64,000 nt of DNA from Candidatus Izemoplasma sp. (GCA_036172455.1 JAXKVY010000001.1:1-64000); one strand, 5' to 3'; shown: positions 25,020 to 34,674, counted from the first letter of the stretch. Program-made: numbers and translations. The notes: generated from the sequence alone by a model not told the origin.

Positions 25020-26057
25020 ATGAAAAGTTCTAATATTTACAAGCACATTATGAGTGGTGTATCACAAATGATCCCATTCGTTGTGGCTGGGGGGATTATG
25101 ATTGCCCTAGCATTCTTGCTCGATGCAGGAAACATTGGGGCAAGTGATTATGGTTGGGGAAACAGTGTCGCTGCATGGTTTGGTGACACAGGTAAAATTG
25201 CATTCGGATTTATGCTACCAATTTTGGCAGGATTTATCGCATATTCGATTGCAGATCGTCCAGGATTTGTTCCCGGTTTTGTTGGTGGAGCATTAGCTAG
25301 TAACGGTGGCAGTGGTTTCTTAGGCGCATTACTTATTGGATTTATTGCAGGATATATCGTTCTTGGATTAAAACAGTTATTTAAGGGATTACCAACGTCT
25401 TTCCGTGGTATTCAACCAGTATTGTTATTCCCATTATTTGGGACAATACTTGCCGCACTTGCGATGTTACTTGTCAACTTAATTGTCACACCTATCAATG
25501 AAGGACTTGTTGATTTCTTAACAGGACTTGAAGGTACGAGTGCTATATTAGTTGGCCTTGTTGCTGGTGGAATGATGGCCGTTGACATGGGTGGACCAAT
25601 TAACAAAGCAGCATATGTCGTTGGTGTTGGAACACTAGCAGGTGGCGTATCAACCACATTAATGGCTGCTGTTATGGCTGGGGGAATGACCCCACCACTT
25701 GGTATCGCTTTAGCAACTGTTTTATTCAAAGGTAAATTTAATGAACAACAAATTGAAGCTGGAAAAACCAACTGGGTAATGGGATTTAGTTTCATTACTG
25801 AAGGTGCCATTCCGTTTGCAGCAGCAAATCCGAAAGCTGTATTACCATCAATTATTGCTGGTAGTGCTTTAGCTGGTGCATTAGTTGGATTGTTTGGTGT
25901 TGCATCACCAGCACCACATGGTGGATTATTTGTTGTACCTGTCATGAGTGGTTGGGTATGGTTTATTATTGCCCTTGCTGCAGGAACCGTATTAACAGCA
26001 TTCTTACTCAAACTCTTATTACCTGATGCAGTTGAATTAGAAACAGAAGAAGAATAA
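25020..26057 (+). CDS. fruA: PTS fructose-type EIIC permease
   Basis: The membrane channel of the fructose PTS, about nine hydrophobic segments. Conserved stretches are MSGVSQMIPFVVAGGIMIAL at the start, FVPGFVGGALA, the MAVDMGGPINKAAY loop and ITEGAIPFAA near the end, all diagnostic of fructose IIC. Length 345 is right for a free-standing IIC. It is the last gene of the fruR-fruK-IIA-IIB-IIC operon and has a strong GGAGG site. Confidence 0.94.
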   Translation: MKSSNIYKHIMSGVSQMIPFVVAGGIMIALAFLLDAGNIGASDYGWGNSVAAWFGDTGKIAFGFMLPILAGFIAYSIADRPGFVPGFVGGALASNGGSGFLGALLIGFIAGYIVLGLKQLFKGLPTSFRGIQPVLLFPLFGTILAALAMLLVNLIVTPINEGLVDFLTGLEGTSAILVGLVAGGMMAVDMGGPINKAAYVVGVGTLAGGVSTTLMAAVMAGGMTPPLGIALATVLFKGKFNEQQIEAGKTNWVMGFSFITEGAIPFAAANPKAVLPSIIAGSALAGALVGLFGVASPAPHGGLFVVPVMSGWVWFIIALAAGTVLTAFLLKLLLPDAVELETEEE

Positions 26058-26080
26058 CAGTAAACGATAACTTCAAGTAA

Positions 26081-26111
26081 AAAGTGAAGCACCTTGCTTC
26101 ACTTTTTTTTT
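26081..26111 (+). terminator. terminator of the fructose operon
   Basis: 11-bp stem AAAGTGAAGCA/TGCTTCACTTT (26081-26105) followed by T-run. Confidence 0.9.
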
Positions 26112-26174
26112 GGAAAGTATTTTGTTCATCACAAAGATTTGTTATAATAGAAGATAGTGAACAGGAGTGAGACA

Positions 26175-27200
26175 ATGATTGATTTTAGAAGTGATACCGT
26201 CACAAAGCCAACTGTAAAAATGCGACAAGCAATGGCCAACGCCATTGTTGGTGATGATGTCTATCAAGATGATCCAACAATTAACGAATTAGAACGTTTG
26301 GCTGCACAAATTACCGGTAAAGAAGCAGCATTATTTGTTACCAGTGGCACAATGGGCAACCAGTTGTCGATTATGACGCACACTAAACGTGGTGATGAAA
26401 TTATTGTCGGTGCGCATTCACACATTAAAACCTATGAAGTTGGTGCAACTGCTGTGTTATCACAAGTTAGTTTTCAACTAATCGCAGAAGATAGAGGGAT
26501 GTTACCGCTTGATCAAATCCAAGAGAGCATTCGAACGCAAGATGTCCATTATCCCGATACCTCGCTTATTTGTTTGGAAAATGCACATGGCAGTGGTGTT
26601 GTGTTACCGATTAGTTACATGAAAGATGTTTATACGCTTGCCAAAAAAAACAATCTAAAGGTTCATCTAGATGGCGCGCGACTCTTTAATGCAGCGACCG
26701 CGTTAGATGTTGATGTTAAACAAATTACACAATATGTTGATAGTGTCACCTTTTGTTTATCAAAAGGATTAGCCGCACCTGTTGGTAGCATCATATGTGG
26801 TGATAAAATATTTATCGAAAACGCACGTAAAGGTCGTAAATTATTAGGTGGAGGTATGCGCCAAGTCGGTGTCTTAGGAGCACCGGGTATTATTTCATTA
26901 AAAGAGATGCGCCACCGGTTACATATTGATCATGAACATGCCCGATTTTTGGCTAAAACACTAGATGACATGCCTGAATTCAGTGTTGACTATAAACGTT
27001 TAGACATTAATATGGTATTTGTGAAGAGCACACTTGATTTTCACAAACTCGCCACTTATTTAAAACAGAAAAACATCATTATTGGGGGTTATAAAGGGGA
27101 CTATTTACGTATTGCACTGCATAATGATATCACCAAACAGGATGTAAAACTGTTGATTCAAGAAATTAAAAACTTCATAAAGGCGGATGCTAATGCTTAA
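26175..27200 (+). CDS. ltaE: low-specificity L-threonine aldolase (PLP enzyme)
   Basis: Cleaves threonine or allo-threonine to glycine and acetaldehyde. Typical features: DFRSDTVTKPT at the N-terminus, GDDVYQDDPT, LENAHGSG, HLDGARLFNA and the PLP-binding lysine in FCLSKGLAAPVGS. The frame opens at GTG 26157, but AGGAGTGAG lies within that extension and points to ATG 26175 (341 aa). It overlaps the esterase gene, which in turn overlaps engB, so the three form an operon. Confidence 0.92.
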   Translation: MIDFRSDTVTKPTVKMRQAMANAIVGDDVYQDDPTINELERLAAQITGKEAALFVTSGTMGNQLSIMTHTKRGDEIIVGAHSHIKTYEVGATAVLSQVSFQLIAEDRGMLPLDQIQESIRTQDVHYPDTSLICLENAHGSGVVLPISYMKDVYTLAKKNNLKVHLDGARLFNAATALDVDVKQITQYVDSVTFCLSKGLAAPVGSIICGDKIFIENARKGRKLLGGGMRQVGVLGAPGIISLKEMRHRLHIDHEHARFLAKTLDDMPEFSVDYKRLDINMVFVKSTLDFHKLATYLKQKNIIIGGYKGDYLRIALHNDITKQDVKLLIQEIKNFIKADANA

Positions 27201-27900
27201 CCAAGCGATTTTTTTAACAGGTAGCTGTCCTATTGGTGTGTTGATACTGCATTCGCTGTATGAAACACCTTCGCAAATGTCTGATTTAGCAAAAAAACTA
27301 AACGCTGCCGGATATACCGTTCACGCACCTGTATTAACAGGCCATGATCAGTCCTTTGAAGACATTATTGAAACCGATATCTATCAATGGGATGAAGACG
27401 TTAAAAAGGCTTATCAATTTTTAAAAGATAATCACTTGAAGGTTGTTGTGATTGGCATGAGCATCGGTGGTAGTCTTGCCGTTAAATTGGCAGAAAACAG
27501 TGATTTGTTTGGACTCATTACAGTCAATGCGGCAATCATTGGTTTTCCAATCGCCTATGACATTCGTGATTTTGCACAAAAAAAGAACGATGTTACAGTT
27601 AAAGACTACGAGAAACACCGTCGAAAATATTTTGATTTTGTCATTGAACTTGGACAAACAGCTAACTTAAAGAAAATTACCGCACCACTATTTGTCGTTC
27701 AAGGAAAAAAAGATCAAAACCGGTATAAAACATCATCCGATATGTTAATGACACTAACAACAAGTACCATTAAAGAACGTAAAGACTATGAAAATAGCGA
27801 ACACTTAGCTTTGTTGGGACCTGATAAATCCCAAATTGAAAAAGATATATTAGCCTTTATCAAACGCTTAGAAAGGCGGAACAATAATGCAAATTCATGA
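27193..27900 (+). CDS. carboxylesterase-type alpha/beta hydrolase
   Basis: Serine hydrolase resembling the Est30/YvaK-type carboxylesterases. The nucleophile elbow is GMSIGGS, an Asp lies in VVQGKKDQN and the His in ENSEHLALLGPD. Two ATGs are possible (27187, 27193). The first touches the ribosome site AAAGGCGG, so the second is preferred. It overlaps ltaE by 8 bases and engB by 14. The natural substrate is unknown. Confidence 0.85.
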   Translation: MLNQAIFLTGSCPIGVLILHSLYETPSQMSDLAKKLNAAGYTVHAPVLTGHDQSFEDIIETDIYQWDEDVKKAYQFLKDNHLKVVVIGMSIGGSLAVKLAENSDLFGLITVNAAIIGFPIAYDIRDFAQKKNDVTVKDYEKHRRKYFDFVIELGQTANLKKITAPLFVVQGKKDQNRYKTSSDMLMTLTTSTIKERKDYENSEHLALLGPDKSQIEKDILAFIKRLERRNNNANS

Positions 27901-28468
27901 TGTTGAATTTACGACCAGTGCCGTAACAAGTGAACACTACCCTGAGGACTTTTTACCAGAAATTGTCTTCGTTGGACGTAGTAACGTGGGAAAAAGTAGC
28001 TTAATCAATTCAATTTTAGGACGTAAAAACATTGCATATACTTCAAGTAAGCCAGGGAAAACACAAACAATTAATTTTTTTGAAATCAACAAGGCGTTTT
28101 ATTTTGTTGATGTGCCGGGATATGGGTATGCCAAACGCAGTAAAAAAGATATCGCAGCGTTTACACAGATGATTGATGAATATTTATTAGAACGCGAACA
28201 ATTACGTCTCGTGTTTCAGTTGGTTGATTTTCGTCATCCACCGACCAAAGCTGATCAAAATATGTTTCATTATTTAGCAACTTATAATATTCCAACAATT
28301 GTGATTGGTACTAAAATGGATAAAGTTCCCAAAACAAAACGCTTGAAGCAAGAAGAAGAATTGTTAAAGACACTAGGCATTAAAAAACATCAGTTCATTC
28401 CTTTTTCAGCATTAACCAAAGAAAATATCGAATGGATTTATGATGTGATTGAACAAGCAATTCAATAG
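27887..28468 (+). CDS. engB: ribosome biogenesis GTPase EngB/YsxC
   Basis: Small GTPase needed for assembly of the large ribosomal subunit. G1 is GRSNVGKSS, G2 includes SSKPGKTQTINFF, G3 is DVPGYGYA, G4 is TKMDK and G5 FSALT. Length 193 is standard. Translationally linked to the esterase gene upstream. No plus-strand terminator of its own is obvious; the first hairpin downstream is the tail of a minus-strand RNA and is followed on this strand by TTTATTTT, so it could end this operon as well. Confidence 0.96.
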   Translation: MQIHDVEFTTSAVTSEHYPEDFLPEIVFVGRSNVGKSSLINSILGRKNIAYTSSKPGKTQTINFFEINKAFYFVDVPGYGYAKRSKKDIAAFTQMIDEYLLEREQLRLVFQLVDFRHPPTKADQNMFHYLATYNIPTIVIGTKMDKVPKTKRLKQEEELLKTLGIKKHQFIPFSALTKENIEWIYDVIEQAIQ

Positions 28469-28475
28469 ACAACAT

Positions 28476-28729
28476 AAAAAAACACCTTTAAAGTGCACTC
28501 AAAATCACTTTAAAGATGTTTATTTTAATGTAGCAATGATTAAATTTTGCTACGTTGTTTCCATATAAAAGGAAGAGGAGACCTTATTCAGGATTTTATA
28601 AATATCCTTTCTTAAATACCGTAACAGATACTTAAGTTGAACAATGCGAATAGTTTAAATTACTAAAATAATTTAGAATCTAAAACACTTTGCCTATTCT
28701 TGAGATACTTACTTATAACGCCTCTTCAC
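28476..28729 (-). ncRNA. structured RNA, copy A (unrecognised family)
   Basis: No protein frame. Predicted transcript of ~254 nt starting GTGAAGAGG and ending in a 15-bp hairpin (28481-28495 with 28506-28520, one mismatch) followed on the minus strand by T7, an intrinsic terminator. Other helices: P1 28721-28727 with 28572-28578; P2 28703-28711 with 28599-28607; P3 28627-28635 with 28612-28620; P4 28547-28553 with 28530-28536. The same helices exist in copy B, 525-530 bases to the right, with five compensatory base-pair changes. The closed rod plus hairpin form recalls regulatory RNAs such as 6S, but I see no sequence match to any known RNA. Confidence 0.7.
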
Positions 28730-28735
28730 ACTTAT

Positions 28736-28803
28736 ATTTAAGCACTTTAAAGAAATAAAGTCAATAGCTTTTGTCATTCTTTTTATCCACATAGTTTTCC
28801 ACA
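28736..28803 (-). promoter_or_regulatory. promoter and upstream box pair of RNA copy A
   Basis: On the minus strand: TTGACT (28764-28759), 17-base spacer, TTAAAT (28741-28736). Upstream are two direct boxes TGTGGAAAA (28803-28795) and TGTGGATAA (28791-28783), 12 bases apart. The second is a perfect DnaA-box consensus (TTATCCACA on the plus strand). Confidence 0.55.
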
Positions 28804-29003
28804 GTCCTCTGGTCAATTAGGTTGATGATATAGTGATGTCGTTAACTAGTTTGCTTAAAAACTGGTTATGGAAAACTTTTTAAAAAAAAGAAGATAAAAA
28901 GTTTTAAAAAAATATTTTTTTGTATTTTTACTGTTACTAAACTAAAATATCAATGGATCAATGATGTGAATAAGTTGTTCTTAAATAATTAACTGAAGCC
29001 TAT

Positions 29004-29254
29004 AAAAAAATACCTCTAAAGTGTGCTCATAATCACTTTAGAGGTATTTATCTTATTGCAGCAATGCTTTAATTTTGCTGCACTCTTTCTATTAAAAAGG
29101 AAGAGGAGACCTTATTCAGGATTTTATAAATACTTTTGTTGAATACCATAAAGATACTCAATGTGAACAATACTAATTCTTTAAATCTCTAAATAAATTT
29201 AGAATCTTAAATACTCTTCTTATTCTCAAATATTTACTTATAACTCCTCTTCAC
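29004..29254 (-). ncRNA. structured RNA, copy B (unrecognised family)
   Basis: Paralogue of copy A, predicted ~251 nt, also starting GTGAAGAGG. Terminator hairpin is a perfect 15-bp stem (29009-29023 with 29034-29048) followed on the minus strand by T7. P1 extends to 9 bp (29244-29252 with 29100-29108), P2 29228-29236 with 29127-29135, P3 29153-29161 with 29139-29147, P4 29075-29081 with 29058-29064. Relative to copy A, base pairs change together in P2 (one), P3 (one), P4 (one) and the terminator (two), which supports selection on structure. Confidence 0.7.
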
Positions 29255-29260
29255 ACTTAT

Positions 29261-29328
29261 ATTAAAACACTGTAAAGAGATAAAGTCAATGATATTTACC
29301 ATTCTTTTTATCCACATTGTTTTCCACA
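29261..29328 (-). promoter_or_regulatory. promoter and upstream box pair of RNA copy B
   Basis: On the minus strand: TTGACT (29289-29284), 17-base spacer, TTTAAT (29266-29261). Upstream boxes TGTGGAAAA (29328-29320) and TGTGGATAA (29316-29308) have the same 12-base spacing as in copy A. Confidence 0.6.
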
Positions 29329-29496
29329 ATGTATTGGTCAATTGTATGCATTAGATAACTGTGCGACATATGTCTGAAAAAATAAATTAGGTTGTGGAAA
29401 ACTATTTTAACTTTATGGATAAAACATTTTAATGATATCGACATTGATTAAAATATGGTATAATAATGATAGTTTTAAAAAAGGAGAGAAATAAGA

Positions 29497-30495
29497 ATGA
29501 AAGTATTAATGATTGGTGGAACAGGAATTATTTCAACCGCTGTTTGTGATGAAATGGTGAATCGGGGAATCAATCTTACTGTGATGAACCGTGGAACACA
29601 TAATGATATATTAGATGACCGGATTAAGACCATTGTTTGTGATGTCAATGATGAGGATGCGGTAAATAAGGCGTTACAAGATAAAGATTATGACTCAATA
29701 ATCGACTGGATCGCTTTTACTGAAGATGATATTGAGCGCGATATTCGCTTATTTAAAGGGAAAACAGATCAATTTATCTTTATTAGTAGTGCCTCAGCTT
29801 ATCAAAAACCATTACCATATATTCCGATTACTGAAGACGTGCCACTTGATAACCCTTATTGGCAATACAGTAAAAATAAACAATTGTGTGAAGAACGGTT
29901 AATGAAAGCACATGATGAGACCTTTAACGTCACGATTATCCGTCCGTCGCATACATATAATGAGAAAATGATGATCATGCAGTTAAAGAGCCATCAAAAA
30001 CCATTTGGTATCTTTAAACGCATTCAAGAGGATAAACCAATTATCTTACCTGATGAAGGACTTAACTTATGGACAATTACATATAATAAAGATTTTGCGA
30101 AAGGCTTTGTCGATGTCGTAGGCAATGAGAAGACATATGGTGAGATTTATCATTTAACTAGCAATACAGCTTATACATGGGAACGTATAATAGAAATGTA
30201 TTATAAAGCATTTGATAAAACACCTAACTTAGTGTATGTACCAATGGATGCATTACTTAAGGTTTTTCCAGAGTTTGAAGGCGAACTAAAAGGCGATAAA
30301 GATAAAAGCACAACTTTTGATAATACGAAGATTCAAAGTGTTGCGCCACATTATAGTTCGGGTACACACTATTGGGAAATTGCCCCAAAAGTTGTTGAAT
30401 ATTACTTAGATCATCCCGAATTACAAACTTATGATGAGGCATTTGAAGAACAGTATGATGCACTTGTTGAGCGATTTCAAAAAAAGGATGAATAA
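29497..30495 (+). CDS. NAD-dependent epimerase/dehydratase-like SDR protein
   Basis: Extended/atypical short-chain dehydrogenase with a Rossmann start MKVLMIGGTGIISTAV, ISSASAY, and a YSKNK (YxxxK) catalytic pair at about residues 128-132. The middle (NVTIIRPSHTY) and end resemble the group of nucleoside-diphosphate-sugar epimerase-like or CSP41-like proteins. The substrate is unknown. A strong extended -10 TGGTATAAT (29456-29464) and AAAGGAGAG lie before the ATG. Monocistronic. Confidence 0.82.
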   Translation: MKVLMIGGTGIISTAVCDEMVNRGINLTVMNRGTHNDILDDRIKTIVCDVNDEDAVNKALQDKDYDSIIDWIAFTEDDIERDIRLFKGKTDQFIFISSASAYQKPLPYIPITEDVPLDNPYWQYSKNKQLCEERLMKAHDETFNVTIIRPSHTYNEKMMIMQLKSHQKPFGIFKRIQEDKPIILPDEGLNLWTITYNKDFAKGFVDVVGNEKTYGEIYHLTSNTAYTWERIIEMYYKAFDKTPNLVYVPMDALLKVFPEFEGELKGDKDKSTTFDNTKIQSVAPHYSSGTHYWEIAPKVVEYYLDHPELQTYDEAFEEQYDALVERFQKKDE

Positions 30496-30508
30496 CTGAG
30501 TTAGACTG

Positions 30509-30537
30509 TTTACATCTTCTTTAAAGTGTGGTATTAT
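30509..30537 (+). promoter_or_regulatory. promoter of the valS leader
   Basis: TTTACA (30509-30514), 17-base spacer, TATTAT (30532-30537) with extended TGG. Confidence 0.65.
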
Positions 30538-30544
30538 ATCGGTA

Positions 30545-30764
30545 AATACAAGGAATAGGAAGAGTAAAGTTAACTTATGGTGTAGAGAATTAGTGGTTGG
30601 TGAAAACTAATGCATAATTAACTTGAAGGTAGCCTTGGAGTAGTGATACTGAAAACCAGTAGGTATCAACGTGTCTCGCGTTAAGAGATTAAGTGCTAGT
30701 TATTAGAACTAAGGTGGTACCGCGGACTTTATGGTTCGTCCTTTTACAAGGACGGACTTTTTTT
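30545..30764 (+). promoter_or_regulatory. T-box riboswitch (tRNA-Val) controlling valS
   Basis: Leader that reads through a terminator when tRNA-Val is uncharged. The T-box AAGGTGGTACCGCG is at 30711-30724. The likely specifier codon is GTA at 30629-30631 in GAAGGTAGCC on the 3' side of stem I. The terminator GTTCGTCCTT/AAGGACGGAC (30734-30757) ends in T7, and the T-box sequence can compete with its 5' side. valS starts 20 bases later. Confidence 0.93.
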
Positions 30765-30784
30765 ATAGACAAGGAGGTTTCAAA

Positions 30785-33388
30785 ATGAAAGAGTTAGACA
30801 AAAAGTACAACCATCTGCAAGTTGAAGATGGAAAATACGATTTTTGGAAAGAAGGTGGGTATTTTAAGAGTGGTGATCTATCTAAAGAACCATTCACTAT
30901 CGTGATTCCACCACCAAATGTCACTGGGAAATTACATCTTGGTCATGCATGGGATAATACAATGCAAGATTTAATTATCCGACGTAAACGTATGCAAGGC
31001 TATGATGCTTTATATTTACCAGGAATGGACCATGCTGGGATTGCGACACAGGCTAAAGTTGATGCGAAACTGAGAGAACAAGGTATCAGCCGTTACGATC
31101 TTGGTCGTGAAAAATTTTTAGATGTTGCATGGGAGTGGAAACGCGAATATGCAGATCATATTAGAGAGCAATGGGAAGCACTCGGAATTAGTGTTGATTA
31201 TGATAAAGAACGGTTTACGCTTGATGAAGGATTAAATGATGCTGTAACTGAAGTATTCGTTACATTATATAATAAAGGCTTAATTTACCGTGGAGAACGG
31301 ATTATTAACTGGGATGTTCAAGCGAATACAGCACTGTCCAATATTGAAGTGGAACATAAAGAAGTAAAAGGCGCTTTTTACTATTTTAAATATGTCTTAG
31401 AAGATGGCGATGACTTTTTAGAAATTGCCACAACACGTCCTGAAACAATGTACGGTGATACAGCTTTAATGGTACATCCAGATGATGATAGATTCAAAGA
31501 CTATGTGGGTAAAAAAGCGTATATACCAGGGACAGATAGACTCATTCCAATTATCGAAGATGAGTATGTTGATCGTGAGTTTGGTACCGGCTGTGTTAAA
31601 GTTACCCCAGCACATGATCCGAATGACTTTGAAGTAGGTGTCCGTCATGACTTAGATAAAATTCTTTGTATGAATGAAGATGGCACCATGAATGCGTACG
31701 CAGGAAAATATCAAGGTATGGACCGCTTTGAATGCCGTAAAGCCTGTGTTAAAGACTTACAAGAAACTGGATTGTGCACAAAAATAGAAGAACTTGTTCA
31801 CAATGTCGGACACTCAGAGCGTACAGGTGTTATTGTAGAACCACGCATGTCAAAACAATGGTTTGTTAAAATGAAGCCATTAAGTGAACAAGCTGTTGAT
31901 CAATCAGAAGTTGAATTCGTACCTAAACGTTTTGAAAAAACATTCTTGCATTGGATGGATGGTACCCTTGATTGGTGTATATCACGTCAATTATGGTGGG
32001 GACACCGGATCCCAGCATGGTACCGCGATGGCGAAGTCTATGTTGGTAAAGATGCGCCTGAAGGTGAGGGATGGGAACAAGATACCGATGTATTAGATAC
32101 ATGGTTTAGTAGTGCATTATGGCCATTCAGTACCTTAGGTTGGCCAGAAAAGACCGATGACTTTAAACGATATTATCCGAATGATGTCATGGTTACAGGC
32201 TATGATATTATCTTCTTCTGGGTTGCGCGAATGATATTCCAAGCGTTAGAGTTTACCGGAGAATCCCCGTTTAAATACTGTTTAATTCATGGTTTGATTC
32301 GAGATCGGGATGGCCGTAAAATGAGTAAATCACTCGGTAATGGTGTTGATCCAATTGAAATTAAAGAACAATATGGTATGGATACCTTACGCTATTTCTT
32401 AACAACCAATTCTGCACCGGGTATGGATTTACGCTTTGAAATTGAAAAGGTTGAATCATCTTGGAATTTCATTAATAAACTCTGGAACATCTCACGATTT
32501 GTCTTAATGAATTTAGATGATCTAGCCTTTGATGAGATAGAGATTGATACCGATAAACTGACCATGGCTGACGAGTGGATTTTAACTCGATTAAATGAAA
32601 CCATTAACAGCATGGATTATAATTATGAAAAATTCGAGTTTGGTGAAGCGGCTAGAGCCATTCATACGTTCAGTTGGGAAGAATTTGCGGCATGGTATGT
32701 TGAAATTGCTAAAATCGATCTCTTTGGAGATGATGAAGCACGTAAACAAACAGTCCGCTCAATCTTAGCATATGTTTTACTTGATATCATGAAGTTATTA
32801 CATCCATTTATGCCGTTTGTGACAGAAGAAATTTATCAAAAGTTACCACACGATACTGACTCTATCATGGTCGCAAAATGGCCTGAAGCAATTGAAGAAT
32901 TCACCAATAAATCATCGAAAAAGCATATCGAAATGATTCAAGAAATGATCAAACACGCACGTAATATTCGACAAAAATATGATGTTGCGCCATCAAAACC
33001 GATAGATGTCTATATTAAAACATCATCTGATATTCAAGCGGTACTTAAACAAAATAGTTCGATAATCAAACGATTTATCAATCCAGAAACGCTTGTCATT
33101 GATCAGGATATTACCTTAGATAAAGAGGTTGTTAGTATTGTTTTAACAGATGTTGAGTTGTTGTTACCACTGGGATCACTAGTTGATATTACAAAAGAAA
33201 TTGAACGATTAGATAATGAGTTGAGCCGTTTAACCGGTGAAATAAAACGCTGTGAAGGGATGCTGTCAAATAAGAACTTTGTTGAAAAAGCACCTGAGTT
33301 TAAAGTCAATGAAGAACGTGAAAAACTAGCGGACTATAAAGAGCAATACAATACAGTTAAAGCACGTTTAGAGGAACTTAAAGACTAA
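30785..33388 (+). CDS. valS: valyl-tRNA synthetase
   Basis: Class I synthetase attaching valine to tRNA-Val. HIGH motif is [20 protein letters not shown] motif is [10 protein letters not shown], the editing domain lies between ([15 protein letters not shown]), and the C-terminal end is the tRNA-binding coiled coil. A longer frame begins at 30731 but overlaps the T-box terminator. AAGGAGG at 30771-30777 fixes the start at ATG 30785 (867 aa). Followed directly by folC with a 1-base overlap. Confidence 0.97.
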   Translation: MKELDKKYNHLQVEDGKYDFWKEGGYFKSGDLSKEPFTIVIPPPNVTGKLHLGHAWDNTMQDLIIRRKRMQGYDALYLPGMDHAGIATQAKVDAKLREQGISRYDLGREKFLDVAWEWKREYADHIREQWEALGISVDYDKERFTLDEGLNDAVTEVFVTLYNKGLIYRGERIINWDVQANTALSNIEVEHKEVKGAFYYFKYVLEDGDDFLEIATTRPETMYGDTALMVHPDDDRFKDYVGKKAYIPGTDRLIPIIEDEYVDREFGTGCVKVTPAHDPNDFEVGVRHDLDKILCMNEDGTMNAYAGKYQGMDRFECRKACVKDLQETGLCTKIEELVHNVGHSERTGVIVEPRMSKQWFVKMKPLSEQAVDQSEVEFVPKRFEKTFLHWMDGTLDWCISRQLWWGHRIPAWYRDGEVYVGKDAPEGEGWEQDTDVLDTWFSSALWPFSTLGWPEKTDDFKRYYPNDVMVTGYDIIFFWVARMIFQALEFTGESPFKYCLIHGLIRDRDGRKMSKSLGNGVDPIEIKEQYGMDTLRYFLTTNSAPGMDLRFEIEKVESSWNFINKLWNISRFVLMNLDDLAFDEIEIDTDKLTMADEWILTRLNETINSMDYNYEKFEFGEAARAIHTFSWEEFAAWYVEIAKIDLFGDDEARKQTVRSILAYVLLDIMKLLHPFMPFVTEEIYQKLPHDTDSIMVAKWPEAIEEFTNKSSKKHIEMIQEMIKHARNIRQKYDVAPSKPIDVYIKTSSDIQAVLKQNSSIIKRFINPETLVIDQDITLDKEVVSIVLTDVELLLPLGSLVDITKEIERLDNELSRLTGEIKRCEGMLSNKNFVEKAPEFKVNEEREKLADYKEQYNTVKARLEELKD

Positions 33389-34647
33389 TGTTTCAAACGA
33401 TTGATTCAGCAATTGCTTGGATTGAGTCAGTAAAAAAGTTCGGAAGCAAACTAGATTTATCTCGAATGGAACTTGCCTGTGAATTGCTTGGCCATCCTGA
33501 GAAAGATCTGAATGTCATTCATATTGCTGGCACTAACGGAAAAGGCTCAACGGTCGCCTTTCTAAATGCCATGTTGCGTGAGGCTGGATATCATGTGGGG
33601 ACATTTACAAGCCCTTATATTGTGCGATTCAATGAGCGCATTACACTAGATGATACGCCAATACCAGATGATGAATTACTTTTCTACATTAATGAAATGC
33701 ACGCATTGCATCATAAAGTTTTGAACGAATATAATCAAGTGATCACATTCTTTGAACTTGTCACTTTAATATCATTTTGTTATTTTCATGAGAACAAACC
33801 TGACTTTGTGATTTATGAAGTTGGTTTAGGTGGCAGGTTGGATGCGACAAATGTTGTTCAACCACTTGCTACAGCAATCACATCGATCAGCTATGATCAT
33901 ATGGGAGTTTTAGGAGACACCCTTGAATCCATTGCCCTGAACAAGTTGGGTATTGTAAAGGACAGTGTACCTCTCATATCAACCGTTGATCAACCTGAAT
34001 TAAAACCGTTATTTGAACATGTCACCTCAGAACACAATGCCCCGTATTTTCCAGTTGATATAAAACGTATAGAAAAAGGTTTGTGCACTAACAAAAACTG
34101 TTTCCGTTTTGAAGGGATGACATATGAGATTCCTTTATTAGGCAGTCATCAACCTAATAATGCAGTATTAGCAATTGCGTTGATGCAACTGCTTAAAAAA
34201 GAAATGTATATTACATTTGATGATGAAATGATTCATAAGGGACTTAAAGCCGCAAAGTGGCCAGGACGTATGGAACAGTTTGGTAATACATTTTTAGATG
34301 GTGCCCACAATATAGGGGGAATAAAAGCTTTAAAAGAAACGGTGATGTCTTTATTCCATGATCGGACAATACATGTATTGTACACATCCATGGCCGATAA
34401 AGAATATTATGATATTATCCAGGTGATTGAACAATTTGCAGATACAATAACATTTACTCAGTTTGATTACCCGCGGTGTGAAAAAGCAAAAATTCTATTT
34501 GATGTTTCGACACACCCTAAACGTGATTATGTTGTTGATGCGCATCAAGCCTATGATGCGTTATTGCAAACCTATCCCGATGATATTATTATAATTACCG
34601 GAAGTTTATACTTTATTAGTTACATGCGACATTACTTAACAGACTAA
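33388..34647 (+). CDS. folC: folylpolyglutamate synthase / dihydrofolate synthase
   Basis: Mur-ligase-fold enzyme adding glutamate to folates. P-loop HIAGTNGKGSTVAF, FTSPYIVRFNERI, the YEVGLGGRLDATN motif and FLDGAHNIGG are all present, and length 419 is typical. Its ATG shares one base with the valS stop (TAATG), so it is co-transcribed with valS under the T-box, an arrangement common in Bacillota. With thyA and folA elsewhere in the window, folate use is well covered. Confidence 0.95.
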   Translation: MFQTIDSAIAWIESVKKFGSKLDLSRMELACELLGHPEKDLNVIHIAGTNGKGSTVAFLNAMLREAGYHVGTFTSPYIVRFNERITLDDTPIPDDELLFYINEMHALHHKVLNEYNQVITFFELVTLISFCYFHENKPDFVIYEVGLGGRLDATNVVQPLATAITSISYDHMGVLGDTLESIALNKLGIVKDSVPLISTVDQPELKPLFEHVTSEHNAPYFPVDIKRIEKGLCTNKNCFRFEGMTYEIPLLGSHQPNNAVLAIALMQLLKKEMYITFDDEMIHKGLKAAKWPGRMEQFGNTFLDGAHNIGGIKALKETVMSLFHDRTIHVLYTSMADKEYYDIIQVIEQFADTITFTQFDYPRCEKAKILFDVSTHPKRDYVVDAHQAYDALLQTYPDDIIIITGSLYFISYMRHYLTD

Positions 34648-34674
34648 GCATCCACTATGTGGGTGCTTTTTTTT
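34647..34674 (+). terminator. terminator of valS-folC
   Basis: AGCATCCAC-TAT-GTGGGTGCT (34647-34667) followed by T-run, overlapping the end of the stop codon. Confidence 0.85.

Larger units (their letters stand above)
28474..29413 (-). repeat. tandem duplication of a ~410-base noncoding unit
   Basis: Unit A (about 28474-28885) and unit B (about 29001-29413) align over the RNA, its promoter, the two TGTGGA boxes and a further inverted GGTTRTGGAAAAC block. The most conserved blocks are GGAAGAGGAGACCTTATTCA (28571-28590; 29099-29118) and the region around CCTCTTCACACTTATAT. Between them, 28886-28960 is extremely AT-rich. Confidence 0.85.

Noticed and set aside
25412-26092. 226-residue minus-strand frame opposite the fructose IIC gene
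   Set aside because: It is a shadow of the IIC gene: low-complexity Ala/Pro/Asn composition and no ribosome site.
28476-29254. CRISPR-like or IS-related repeat
   Set aside because: There are only two copies, ~250 bases each, with helices, promoters and terminators; no spacer pattern and no transposase.
28783-29422. Chromosome origin (oriC) because of DnaA-like boxes and AT-rich DNA
   Set aside because: No dnaA, dnaN, gyr or rpmH nearby, and the boxes sit at fixed distance from two RNA promoters inside a duplicated unit. Kept as a DnaA-responsive regulatory idea only.
30731-30784. N-terminal extension of ValS
   Set aside because: It overlaps the T-box terminator; AAGGAGG fixes the start at 30785.
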